From: Cristatella mucedo
Taxonomy: Eukaryota > Bryozoa > Phylactolaemata > Cristatellidae
Direction: 5' to 3'
NCBI GenBank assembly: GCA_009760855.2
Contig: WPIO01000046.1
Span: forward strand, 306,001 to 370,000
DNA length: 64,000 bases
Part shown: positions 1 through 11,049 of the stretch, in pieces
How positions within the stretch are numbered: position 1 is the first letter of the stretch
Layout: each line of letters opens with the position of its first letter
The notes under the pieces: model-generated
The model's input: only the letters and a program-made list of their open reading frames with translations
Databases searched by the model: none
Told to the model about the DNA's origin: nothing
Position numbers and translations under genes: made by a program

Positions 1-413
1 TGAGCATTCCCGGATGTGCCGATTTTGGATATGATAAGCCATTGATGTGCTTGCATTACGGCTGTAGTGACTTCTATTGCCCGGAAAGAGATCCAATTGA
101 CTTAATAGCACAGCGGCCGACGAATCATTAATGACACAATTGTCTTCTCCAACGGCGGTAGTGTGGTTTCCAGCATATTTTACAGGGTGCTGGTGGACTA
201 AACAATACGCAGGTCTTGTATAGCGGCATTAGCAGATAGTGAGTGACAATTCATGCTCATTGCTTGACTAAAAACGTAGGGGGAATATGGTAAAACTAAG
301 CGGTTGCTCTGCTCTATCAGTGCAGCTTCGCTCAATATTTAAGGCCATATTCTGCTTGTCAGCGGCGCGTTGGACCGTCGGCAATGTGCCATTATGGAGC
401 ATTTGTAGATGCG
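1..413. other. Unassigned sequence
   Basis: No coding similarity, tandem repeat or transposon end recognised. Confidence 0.5.
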
Positions 414-425
414 GTGATAGTGCGT

Positions 426-467
<42 letters not shown>

Positions 468-479
468 ACGCACTATCAC
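414..479. repeat. 66-bp perfect palindrome with (AT)n centre
   Basis: The left arm GTGATAGTGCGTAATAATA is mirrored exactly by TATTATTACGCACTATCAC, with an alternating AT core between, so the whole unit is one inverted repeat able to extrude as a cruciform. TGATAGTGCGTAA recurs at 19376-19388. Confidence 0.9.
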
Positions 480-611
480 ACCATATAGTGCAATAGTATA
501 TTAATAAGTAAGTAAATACTAATAAGTAAGATAACAAAGTAATATAGTGCGACAACTTTAAAAACCACCCTCCGTAGTTAACTGAAAGGCAGTGACAAGC
601 TAGATGCAGCA

Positions 612-2045
612 CATAGGCAGAGTCAGAGCCAGAGTCAGCATTGCTTCGGGTGTACACCGACCTACTTAGGAATGCAGACTTGGGTAGAGTATCTCAGCTT
701 ATTTTGCTCGATCCTTTTTAATACTATTGATCACCAAGTCCCTCTTCAGCTACTCTCATCTTGCATGAGCAACACTGGCACTGGGTTGCAATGGTTCAGG
801 TCCGATCTCAGCGAGATACTTCAGAGTATTGATATGAATGGACAAAGATAATCCGAGGAGCCTCTGAAATATGGGGTAACTCGGGGCTCAGTACTTGGCC
901 CGGTTCTTTTAACGGTTTATACTCTCCCTCTTGCCGATGTCATTGTCAAGCACAATGTAGGCTTTCACTTCTATGCAGATGACTCTCAGCTGTACATTCG
1001 CTTTGATCCCTCCCAGCCCTCCAGCACGTCGAATTCTCTCAACTACCTTGCTGCATGTATTGATGACATCTGCACATGGATGGTAGCGCCGAGGTATTGG
1101 TTTGCCCATAACTTAGTAGTTATGGGCAAACCAAGTGTGATTCGGAAATTGGAAAGGCTAACGCTCAAAATCGGCTTTGCCAGCATAGGACCTATTGAAT
1201 CTGCACGAAATCTAAGTGCCATGTTCCAAAGTGACCTTTCTTTAGACTACATCCTCAGTTCCACAGTCGGGTATGCATACTTTCAGTTACGTAACATTGC
1301 TAAACTTTGGGCTCGTTTCAACAGGGATAACACCTCTAAATTGGTCCATGCATCTCCGACACCCTGTCTCGACTTCTGTAACTCAATACTTGCTGGTCTA
1401 CTGGCTTGTGCAATCAGGCACTCACAGCAGGTGCAAAGCTCTGCAGCTAGGCTTGTCCATCGTGAGCGCTGCAGTTGCCACTATCTCACCACTTCTAGTT
1501 GACCTGCACTGGCTACCAGTCAAGCAACGCACTTCAAGGTTTTGTCACTCACTTTTAGGTCGCTTCATTCTTTTACTCCAGCCGATCTATCAGATCTACT
1601 GCCCTACCAGGCTAAGCATCGTACCACCAGCTTTTCGGAATCTAACAGTTTACCTACACCGCGTACTAACCCCAAATTCTTTGGAGACTCTGCCTTTAGT
1701 TCGCATACTCCCAAAGCCTGGAACTCACTTCCGACTTCCATCACGACATCCCCTGACTTGACCACATTTAAAAAGAAACTAAAAACGCATGTATTTATGA
1801 CAGCATTTAGTGGGTCCCTGTGATTCATCCTTTGTGTGCTTCTGCATACTGACACTGTGACTTCTGCCACTAACCATACTTGCATGCTGACCCTGTGTAT
1901 GCCACCCCTAATCATGTTATTTTTGTTGTTTATTGAGCATGCTACGACTAACCATTCGATAGTGCATCATTTTCAGCAAATTTAAAGTGCCTAGAAAGAG
2001 ATTGAGTTCTCCGAGGGCGCTTAATCAAATTGTATTGATACTATT
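612..2045 (+). mobile_element. LINE family A (L2/CR1-like) copy, 5'-truncated, degenerate
   Basis: Starts in the reverse transcriptase region (ESALLRV-type sequence near 625) and runs through the FHFYADD equivalent at about 963-985 and the C-terminal NSLLAGL / HWLPVKQR region to the 3' end at about 2040 (GAGTTCTCCGAGGGCGC). Frames shift repeatedly, so the copy is dead. At 1097-1134 it contains a foldback absent from the 21.8-kb copy. Confidence 0.9.
1097..1134. repeat. 16-bp-arm hairpin inside LINE-A copy
   Basis: TTGGTTTGCCCATAAC and its exact complement are separated by 6 nt. It replaces the normal LINE sequence seen at about 21770-21810. Confidence 0.85.
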
Positions 2046-2409
2046 GGCTGTGCAGCCTATTTCCACGACAATGCACTTTTAACCGCTGTCAATTTGGTTG
2101 GCACACTGTGAACACTAAGCATTCAAAAGTTTACCATCTCCCGTCGGACATCTGTTGATGTTTTTTTGGCTTCTTATTGATTGAAGTTGACTTTAATTAC
2201 ATGAATTGGTCCAGACCTGTGCAGCTCAGGTATCAGGCAGGAATGCTGGAAGCCTTCAAAGAAGCAAGCTTACTTAAATCACAGCGTTGTGCTGGGAATG
2301 GGAATCCAATTTTTAGCTTCACTTCACTTAGCCTTAACTTTCTGGTGAATGTTCGGCTGATAAGAGTGGATAATAGAGTTTTTACTGGCCACTGCAGTCG
2401 ATAACACAT
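2046..2409. other. Unassigned sequence between two LINE copies
   Basis: Contains an ORF at 2177-2404 with no recognisable motif, and no transposon signal. Confidence 0.4.
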
Positions 2410-2751
2410 ACTGAAAAGAATGAAATGTCAGAAAGATTTCAATCGCGGCTTAAGAGGCAGTACTCCTAGCAGTACTGAAACTGCTCTCCTCCGTGCTAAC
2501 AATGACATTCTATTTGGCAAAGATGACGGGAATGTCACTGTCCTAGCTCTGCTAGATCTATCAGTTGCCTTCGATACCATTGATCACGATGTCCTACTTG
2601 AACGATTGAGAACAACGATCGGTCTGGCAGATGAGGTGTGGTTTAAATCGTACTTGTCTGATCGTGTTCAATCCGTGTCGTGTGGGGGTCAGGTCTCACC
2701 CACGAGCGAGGCCGTTCACCTGTGGAGTCCCTCAAGGATCCGTCCTCGGTC

Positions 2752-2822
2752 TCTTGTAATGTAATGTAATGTATCTCCGTCTGTAACTCCACAAAGTCAT
2801 AAAGACCATGTGGGTGCTACGC
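2752..2822 (-). mobile_element. LINE-B 3' tail inserted in a LINE-B copy
   Basis: Carries TGTATCTCCGTCTGTAACTC and the GACCATGTGGGTG motif found at 6838 and 13490, and begins with repeated TAATG. It splits the GVPQGSVLGPLL region of the host element; reading resumes with GGCCTTGCTGTTC. Confidence 0.8.
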
Positions 2823-3466
2823 TGGAGGGCCTTGCTGTTCTCCATTTATACTCAACCTCTGGGTAAAATAATTGGGCCCGTGGAACAAGATATAATTTTT
2901 ATGCTGAAGATACTTTGCTATATTTGTCATTCAAGCCGTCGGAATCTGCTGCAGCAACTGATAAACTGAATGCTTGCCTTGCCGACATTCGATCCTGGAT
3001 GTCGGAAAACCTCTTGAAACTAAATGAAGATAAAACTGAACTTCTGTTCATTGGAGAACCCTAAAAGTTTGGTTGGATTAGAAGGCTTTGCTCTTCTAAT
3101 AGGTGATGCTATTGTGCGACCATCACCACGTGCTCGAAATTTAGGTGCCGTTTTCGACAGCTGCCTCAATTTCAAAGCTTCATTCAGAAGACTGCTTCTA
3201 CAGCTTGCCATCACGTCCGATCTCTTACTAAGATTAGGAGCTGTCTTCCATAGTGGCTTGCAAAAAAAATTAACTAGCTCCTTAGTCCTGTCTCGGCTTG
3301 ATTATTGTAATTCCCTTTTGGCTGGGCTACCCCCAAAAGCAATTAGGCTACAACAAATGGCTGTGAATATGGCTGCAAGGCTAGTCTTCAAGTCCCAGAG
3401 GTTTGGCGATGTGTCTCCTTCGCTAAAAGAGCTAGGATGGCTGCTGGTTGATAAACGTATTCAGAG

Positions 3467-3548
3467 CAATGTAAAGCACCTAAAAAAAGATTGAGTTATA
3501 TGAGGGGGCTTTATCAAGTTTATTATTATTATTATAGTTATTATTATA
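3467..3548 (+). mobile_element. LINE-A 3' tail inserted in a LINE-B copy
   Basis: Sequence from AATGTAAAGCACC to (ATT)n matches the end of family A. TCTTCAAGTCCCAGAG occurs both before (about 3387) and after (about 3551) the insert. Confidence 0.75.
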
Positions 3549-3985
3549 AAGTCTTCAAGTCCCAGAGTATGGATAATAAATGTATGGACAATGTGCATGG
3601 ACAATATGGAGAATTTATTAGCTGTTACATTCCTCCACTTAAAGACCGTTGGCAACAGAAGCTTTAGCTCTGCAGGTCCTAGACTGTGAAACTCACTTCC
3701 ACGATTCTTACGAAACGGCAACTACTCTCCTGCTGCCGACTATGGAACATCCTTTCCAGAGGTCCTGAGTTGCTACTTCCATGCTACTCATTATCTCATC
3801 TGCTCTCCTGGCTCTGCTATGCTTCCCACTTTCTCTTGGCTGCGTGAGAGGAAGTCCATTGCCTACCGAATGCGTGCCGAAAGCCGCTCAGGTTGTGAGT
3901 GCGCTATACAAAACTCTTCTTCTGCGTATTACCCACATAGTCTTTGTCGCTTTTTGGAGTTACAGTCTGAGAGACATTACATATC

Positions 3986-4235
3986 AAGTCAGTATCCATA
4001 ATGCAGACAACTCTGCCTCAAACAATGGTGCGTCGTATGACGAAGGAATCGTACCCTGCGAAACAGGCGGCCCTTTCTAAAACCAAGTAAAGCTCAGAAC
4101 GTCTACTGATTGTAGCGCCCGGTCGTTGCGAAGTCGCCCGATGGGGGGGGGGAGGAAATGTTTTAAACGCATTTTTTATCGCAGCAACGGAACACTAACT
4201 ATTAGGAGCACCGAGCCGTATTACAGAGAAGTCTT
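3986..4235. other. Unassigned, poly-G containing
   Basis: Contains a G run near 4144-4153 and nothing recognised. Confidence 0.4.
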
Positions 4236-4390
4236 AGCCGATTGAACAGCCTCGTTTGCATAGCGGCAGACGAGCCTCTCAGATCGGCTCTCGCCGCCAC
4301 CGCTCGCTAGTTGGCAATTAAGGAGGATCGCCCGATCGCCCGATCGCAGGATTCGAACGCGCGGTCGTGCGTAGCAGCGCGAGCAGCTGT
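4236..4390 (-). mobile_element. SINE-B (tRNA-derived), GC-rich variant
   Basis: Shares the AACAGCCTC...TAGCGGCAG start, GGATCGCCC and GCAGGATTCGAACGC (B-box complement) with the copy at 55.6 kb; orientation minus. Confidence 0.75.
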
Positions 4391-4830
4391 CGCCTCCCGC
4401 GGCGCCTATCGCGACAACCGCTGCGAGGGTTCGCCCTCCGCCCATCGCCGCCCGCCGAAGGCAAGGGAGGCGTTACCGAAGCGGTGAGCGAGCGCTGCCG
4501 ACGCCTCCGGCCGGACGGCGAGTCGCCGGTAGCGGCACCAGCTCGGCTGCCGCTGCTAGCGCGACCGACGCGCTGGGTGCCGTGGGCGTGGACTAATCGT
4601 CCCGCGCTGCTCTGCGAGCGTAGTCCTTATGCAATTGACGAGCGAGGACTTAATGCCGGCTTCCCGAGATGTTCAGTGCCGCTGCTGTTAAATTAGCGCC
4701 GCGTCCATCCACTAATGATTGCCCCACGTGCAGCAGGCGGTTGGGCAGTAGACTCGGCGCAGCGTTCGGCCTTTGATGTAGGGGATGCTGCCCGCCGCCG
4801 CTGCTGCACTTCCCGACTGAAGCGGTTCAG
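4391..4830. other. GC-rich unassigned stretch
   Basis: CpG-dense, no repeat or coding similarity recognised; open frames here are expected from composition. Confidence 0.4.
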
Positions 4831-4837
4831 CCATCTC

Positions 4838-4952
4838 GCATAGATAATAATATAACAGTAATAGAACATTTGCATTTGATATAGCACCCTCAGAGAATTC
4901 AATCTCTTTCCAGGCGCTTCGCATTTGCTGCAAAGGAAGCACGATCGTGGGG
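4838..4952 (-). mobile_element. LINE-A 3' tail
   Basis: Imperfect ATA/ATAATA start, GCACCCTCAGAGAATTCAAT, then CATTTGCTGCAAAGGAAGC: the reverse complement of the family-A terminus. Confidence 0.85.
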
Positions 4953-5141
4953 TTAACGGTAGCTGTGCAGGGGCTCGTGCGTGGGCGCGCGATCGCAGCG
5001 CGACGAAGAGCGAAGCCTCCACGAGCGAGTCGTCGCGTTGTCGACGACGGCTGTATTACGTAGCATACAGGCGGCAACATAAGCGAGCGAGCGCGCATAC
5101 TGGCAGTACCCGTCGTGCGTGCTGCTCCGGAGCACGTGGTG

Positions 5142-5250
<109 letters not shown>

Positions 5251-5359
5251 GGATAGCGTGCGTACCGGCCGACGCACAGGCAGAAAGTCGGCAATTGCGC
5301 AGCAAGAAACGCGTCGCGTGCCGGCAAGGAGCGCGCCCGCTGGGCGGACGGAACGGGAA

Positions 5360-5382
5360 CGTCGGCGGGGGGGGGGGGGGGC
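5360..5382. repeat. Poly-G tract
   Basis: Run of about 14 G within a GGCGGG context; could form quadruplex structure. Confidence 0.9.
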
Positions 5383-5695
5383 GGGACGGGACCGCACGAT
5401 GACACGCCCGCAACTGTACGTTTGGGAGCGATAGACAGGTCTCTTTTAGCGTTCTCGTGCGAGCTGGTGCCTCCGCGAGACTCCCCAAGAGTTGCTGCGC
5501 CCGGAGCCACTGCGAATACGCCGCGGAGACGCCGCGAGCGGCTCGATGCCGCGCCGATACTGTTGGGACGAGTGCCAGCGTCAGATCGGCGGCAAAGTTG
5601 GATTGAGGATTTCAGCCGCGCGCGTTCCCCCCAGTACATTGGCCTTTTAAGCACGCCCTCCCTCGCGGCAGGGCTGGGGGGACTGGGAGCGCCTA

Positions 5696-5787
<92 letters not shown>
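5696..5787. repeat. (CGG)n triplet array, about 30 units
   Basis: Uninterrupted GGC/CGG repeats of about 92 bp inside a CpG-rich stretch. Poly-Gly, poly-Ala or poly-Pro ORFs across it are frame artefacts. Confidence 0.97.
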
Positions 5788-5791
<4 letters not shown>

Positions 5792-5874
5792 AGCGCAAAT
5801 TCGAGCTACCGCATGCGGGTAGGCACGACGAATATGCGCGAATACGCGCGCCGCCCACTCGTCTAAACTAAGCC

Positions 5875-6830
5875 GCGACAACGCGGCAGCCAGCGCGCAC
5901 CGCCAGCCGCCGGCCGTCGGAGCGTCTGCCGCCGGCAGAGAGCGGCGTGGCGAACAAGGTGGAGCAGCGCACACGAACGTCGCTGCAAAGGTACAAGCAG
6001 TCGCAGTTCGAGCAGCAGCACCTCTAGAGCGCTAAGCCTCGCCGAGAGTCGTCGACAGCGAGGGACGCTGCGTTCCTACCTCCTACCGCCGAAACCGCGC
6101 CAACTTCAGCCGCGGAGGTCGCGAGCAGCCCCTGGTACGGGGCGACCTGCCTAGTTCCCACCTACAAGAAGGAGGAGTTCCGATGGCGACGCCTGCCGGC
6201 CAGCACGATTCAGAGCTGCTGCAGCAGCCCCGCTCCGCCCCGCCCCGCTCCGCCCCGCCCCACCCTGCCCCGGTTAGAGATTCGATCGCAATTCGAGCGA
6301 TGGCGACTGCGCTGCTCAGCTGCCGCTCGCCGCTCGCCGCTTCATCGAACCGCGAAATCGTTATTCGATAACCCTACGCCGAAGTCGGCGCGCCAGGGAT
6401 GCGAGAAAGCAAACAGTAGCGACATTCGGTTGAGCGGCTGAACGCTGCACGGCAGACAGATAGACACGCGCGAGCGCGCAAACAGACAGCGAGCGCCGCT
6501 CGCACCCGAATGGCGGGCGTGTTTTTGTTTACCTAGCCACGGCCAGGGGCCTGCGACGCGCTGCCGGGGCGGGCGAGCGGCGCTGAAACGGGCCGGTCGG
6601 ATTTTTCTTTAAAATGTCAATCTAGTCTATTTCCTCTGATGTTTATCGAGCTCTTCGATGCGCTCGACAAACTTGATTGATGGCTTCGTCGGACGGGAGA
6701 GGGAGACGGCGAGCACGTGACGGTAGACGAGGATTGCACTTATAAGATCCGACCTTTTTTCCTTTCTGTCTATCTCTTCAACGAGCGATTCATTAAAGCA
6801 ACATCGCAGCAAATCGCAGAGCACGACCAT
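5875..6830. other. GC-rich unassigned stretch
   Basis: Contains CCCCGCTCCGCCCCGCC-type boxes (6228-6265) and no coding similarity. A short 62-codon ORF from 6183 has no supporting feature. Confidence 0.4.
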
Positions 6831-6831
6831 G

Positions 6832-6960
6832 TACTGTAATGTATCTCCGTCTGTAACTCCACAAAGTCATAAAGACCATGTGGGTGTTACGCAGGAGAGT
6901 TTTGTATAGCACTCACAGCCTAAGCGGCTTTCGGTACGCATTCGGTAGACAAGCCATCGG
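6832..6960 (-). mobile_element. LINE-B 3' end fragment
   Basis: TGTATCTCCGTCTGTAACTC through CGGCTTTCGGTACGCATTCG, same as the terminus at 13487-13600. Confidence 0.88.
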
Positions 6961-7021
6961 AGTCCAGTGCGCTAGCGTACTAGAGAGCTTCCGCCGGTTG
7001 TAAACGAGCTAACCGCCGAGC

Positions 7022-7072
7022 TGGTTTGGCCCAGCGGTTCAGACGCTCGCCAGGGCCGATAGGCGAATCGGA
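7022..7072 (+). mobile_element. Possible SINE-A head fragment
   Basis: GGTTTGGCCCAGCGGTTCAG resembles the A-box of the 13.3-kb SINE (GGTTCGGCCCAGTGGTTAAG). No B-box or tail follows. Confidence 0.4.
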
Positions 7073-7073
7073 G

Positions 7074-7300
7074 CGCTGAGCGTGAGCTGCTGCCAGCCTA
7101 TAAACGGGTCTGCCGGAAGTCATCTGCCGCGTCAGCCGTACTATTCAGGCTATCGTTTGTGCCTTTTCTAATACGATGTTGTTGATGCTGGGCGCAGAAT
7201 ATCGAGCGATGTGTCGTCACCATTGTCGTAGTGCGAGCTTCAGGTCTTTGTGCATACCGAGCGTTGTGCTGCTACCCGAGCTAGTGAGGGCCTCGCAGTC
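7074..7300 (+). repeat. Unclassified dispersed repeat C, copy 1
   Basis: Aligns with 27876-28105: GCGCTGAGCGTGAGCTGCTG, then TATCGTTTGT/TATTGTTTGT, CAGAA.ATCGAGCG and GCTTCAGGTCTTTG in the same order. No ORF or terminal repeat recognised. Confidence 0.75.
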
Positions 7301-7634
7301 CGAGCAGCAGTACGCTGCTCGTCGGAGCGTGCAGAAACTCTTCATGCCGCGGCCGAGCGCCCTCGCCTAAGGGGGACGGACGAGAGAGACCCGTCGGCCG
7401 AGGTCAGCGGAGGGGGACCGCTCACTCCGGGTTGGCGCGGCGTTGTGGGGGGCCGAGCGCACCGCGAAGCTTGAACGGAGCGGGCCACGTTTCAGGTGGG
7501 GCGTGCCCCGTCGGCGTCGTTGGCGGATAATGTTCCTTGATGACGGCTGCAAGCGCCGGCTGTTTCTTATCGAACCACCCTCGAGGGAATACATCTAGCT
7601 CAAGACAGGAAATACGAGCGAGATGCGCAGCGTC

Positions 7635-8287
<653 letters not shown>

Positions 8288-8632
8288 TTGAGCTAGCGCT
8301 CGCGTCCCTGTGGCAAAATGCGCCCGGGGGGGGGCCGATAAGTCTGAGTGTAAGTCAGAGCGTGGTCTGATACTTGGATTGTAGCTTTTGAAGCCAGCAG
8401 TGGCTGAAAAATCCACACAACTCGTTCGTCTGACAGTTATTGTTTTCAAGCTACCCGTGGCGCGCGCTCCGCCGCCTGCGGCGCGGCACCGCCATAGCAA
8501 CCCCGTCGGCGCTCGAGGACGGGCGGACGGAGGGGGGGCGGCGGTGCCTGGAAGCGATTCTCTCGCGCCTCTGGTCTCGGTGGCCGTGCACTGAACTCCT
8601 GACGACATTTTGCAGCTGATCTAGCAGCAAGG
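8288..8632. other. Unassigned, GC-rich
   Basis: Poly-G near 8328; nothing recognised. Confidence 0.4.
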
Positions 8633-8775
8633 GCGGAGCCAGGATTTCCAGGTTGGCGGGCAAAGGTCCAGGTGGGGAGCAAGAGCCCCTTGCCTCCCCC
8701 CAAGGCCTGGGGGAATTAGCCCAGGGTATAGTACTTCCCTCTGTCCATTGGGGGGGGGGGGGGGCAATTGACCCC
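8633..8775 (+). mobile_element. Possible DNA-transposon (hAT-like) end fragment
   Basis: GGGCGGAGCCAGGATTTCC followed by G-rich sequence resembles the GGTGGAGCCAAGATT start at 36249 and the CAGGGGCGGA-type ends known in hAT elements. Only one end is visible. Confidence 0.3.
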
Positions 8776-8787
8776 AGGTGCCGACAC

Positions 8788-8943
8788 TCTTTAACAGCCT
8801 CATTTGGATAGCAGCAGAACTGCCGTAGCGGCTATCGCCCCCGCTTGCAGTCGGCAATGCAGGATCGCCCACAGTACGATTCGAACCCGCGACCTCAGTG
8901 GTGAAGAGCGAGCATCTTACCCCCCCTGGGCTATCATGACCCT
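8788..8943 (-). mobile_element. SINE-B (tRNA-derived)
   Basis: AACAGCCTCATTTGGATAGC, GGCTATCGCC, GGATCGCC and ACGATTCGAACCCGCGACCT (B-box complement) match the 55.6-kb copy; minus orientation. Confidence 0.85.
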
Positions 8944-8945
8944 AG

Positions 8946-10915
8946 CGTCATTCTTCCTTCTTTCAAGCCCTTAAGATATCCCTCCGGGGTTGTCACTACA
9001 AACATCCGGCTGACGGGTCAGCCATTTTTTAAATATTTTCCTGGAGCCTAGGCGAAATCCTCGGAAGAAGGCCAAAAAGCCACACGCAGTACGTTACGTC
9101 CCCGCAATAGCCGTTCCCTGCAAGGGTGCGACTGGCAAGAATTTTTTTATTATTAAGTTTGATGTAATCTTTCTTAACTATTTTAATAGTCCATCTTTTT
9201 GACGACGTATTTGGCGATTACAGCAGTAGCATACCGACAGCAGCCTAAGCGCAACCAGGATTACGGAATTATCTATTGAGCGCCCGATCTTGACCTTAGG
9301 GCCCAAGAATCCTAGTCAGGCCGAAGGGGCGTTCAGCAGCCCGTAGCACCTCCTTCCGCTTGGTCCTAGCCGAGCTCCACAGCCCAGCCCCCTTCGATGC
9401 GCGCATGCATGGCAAGTGCCCCGTACTGTAGCTTGCATCGGCCTCGTTCGCACGCCGCTAGCCTCGTTCGCGCGACGCTCGGCCGAGTTGCCCGGGGCAG
9501 CGGATCCGATCGATCTCACTCCGCGAATCGCTCAGGCGCGCTTAGGTGCGCTGCCTCGTCTCGCGCGGCGCTCGTAAGCGCCGCGTCCAGCGAGCTACCG
9601 CCCTTAGCCGAAACGGCGGCGGTGCTAGTCAACGCTTACGATGTCCTCGATTTGTCAACGTATCTGCATTGCTGCTCGTCCCGGTGTCGTCGCAAGGTGT
9701 CCGCTCATATCCGCGCCACTCGCCCGTAGAGGTCGCTCGGGTTGAGGAGGAGCTGCAGCAGTCGTCGTGGCGACGCTATGAAAGACGCGGGCGTCAGCAA
9801 GCGTGCTTGCTCTAGCGCAGCAGTTAGGCGTAGCGAGGTGGTACACTTCATCGCGGTACGATTCGGTCGTGCGGCGCAGAAGTAGGGGGGCTGGCTGCAG
9901 CTGTCGGCAGTTGGAAGATGGGTTAGTAGAGACGGATACGGAGTGGGGATAATAGAGGGGGTACGGGTGGCGGGTTGGTGGCAGTCGGAAGCGAAGGGGC
10001 CCACAGAGAACTTTCTTTTTGAATTCGGAAGACGTGCAAAACCGAGAAATTTTTTCTGATGGCAGCACTGGTATGCTAAAAAAATGAGTGCGGGAGCAGA
10101 GTGAGGTGGCGGAGCTAGCAGTTGATGGCTTCTTTTAAGGCATGTCGGTCGCTGGACTTTTTAGCCGTAGGGGCAGGAGCGCAGCAGCAGGAGCCACTCG
10201 CCATCGCCATTTGCGGGAACCGCCGGTCAAACCTCCCCTTAGGGCGGGCCTTCGCACGATTTGCCGCCAGTCAAGATGAAGGTCTTGCCCCCCTCCCCCG
10301 TTACTTAATCCTGGCGTGGCACTCTAAGCCGTGCAGCTGGGCTTTTGTCACAGCTCGGCTTGAGCGGCTGACCGCAGCTTAATGGATGAACCGAAGCTAT
10401 CCGACGTCAGCGACTGCAGAGTGCGGCAGGGCCATCTATTGCCGTCTTGGCATATCTCAGAGCGCTTTCCATGTATCAGCACACTTGCCGGTCCATCAGC
10501 AGTTGTCTTGCTGGGCTATAGAGAGGAAGGAGCAAGCATTCTCTAGAAGGCAGCGCGTGCTGAGTCATTATGCGTCAGCCTCTACAGTGCGACGCGGCGC
10601 AAATTCTAGATCGGTAAGCCAAGTTCTTGGTAAAGTGATGTGACTGAAACCGTTGTCGGATACCTAATTACCTGGTGGACTGCGCCGGTCTTGGAGCCTA
10701 CTCTCCAACGGGTCAAGAAGTCCGAACATTCCGATATCTTGACTTGAACTTGTTAGAGGCTATTTTCGCGATTTGCCCCACTCACCCCAGGTTTTAGTCA
10801 AGGGGCAGGATGCTTGAACTTAACGACCCCGCGACGTCGCAGGTTCGAATCCGGAAGCAGCTAAACCCTCAGCGCCCCCTATAAGCCGGTCGAATGGCAC
10901 CAAGGCTCTCCGGCA
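8946..10915. other. Unassigned 2-kb stretch
   Basis: CpG-rich in 9300-9900. No transposon terminus or protein similarity recognised, and ORFs overlap on both strands without a recognisable motif. Confidence 0.4.
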
Positions 10916-10920
10916 ACGAA

Positions 10921-10921
10921 C

Positions 10922-10958
<37 letters not shown>

Positions 10959-11045
10959 CACTTGATAAAGCGCCCTCAGAGAAATCAATCTCTTTCTAGG
11001 CGCTTTACATTTGCTGCAAAGGGAAACGCGATTGAATGGTGAGTA
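10921..11045 (-). mobile_element. LINE-A 3' tail
   Basis: (ATA)n, GCACTTGATAAAGCGCCCTC, CTTTCTAGGCGCTTTACATT, then AAACGCGATTGAATGGTGAG. Confidence 0.92.
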
Positions 11046-11049
11046 GCTG

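Larger units (their letters stand above)
2410..3985 (+). mobile_element. LINE family B (L2/CR1-like) copy, interrupted
   Basis: Seen: reverse transcriptase motifs VLALLDLSVAFDTIDHDVLL (about 2540-2600), GVPQGS-like sequence near 2727, an FYAEDTLLYL version of FYADD near 2900, then LSRLDYCNSLLAGLPPKAIR and the C-terminal SPAADYGTSF-type segment (about 3730). It is broken by a minus-strand family-B tail (2752-2822) and a family-A tail (3467-3548). Confidence 0.88.

Noticed and set aside
1080-1502. 140-codon ORF as a separate protein
   Set aside because: It is a frameshifted stretch of the LINE-A reverse transcriptase C-terminal region starting in the foldback.
5422-5871. Poly-Gly ORF and the opposite-strand poly-Pro/poly-Arg ORFs
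   Set aside because: Produced by the CGG array; no flanking domain, splice signal or conserved sequence supports coding.
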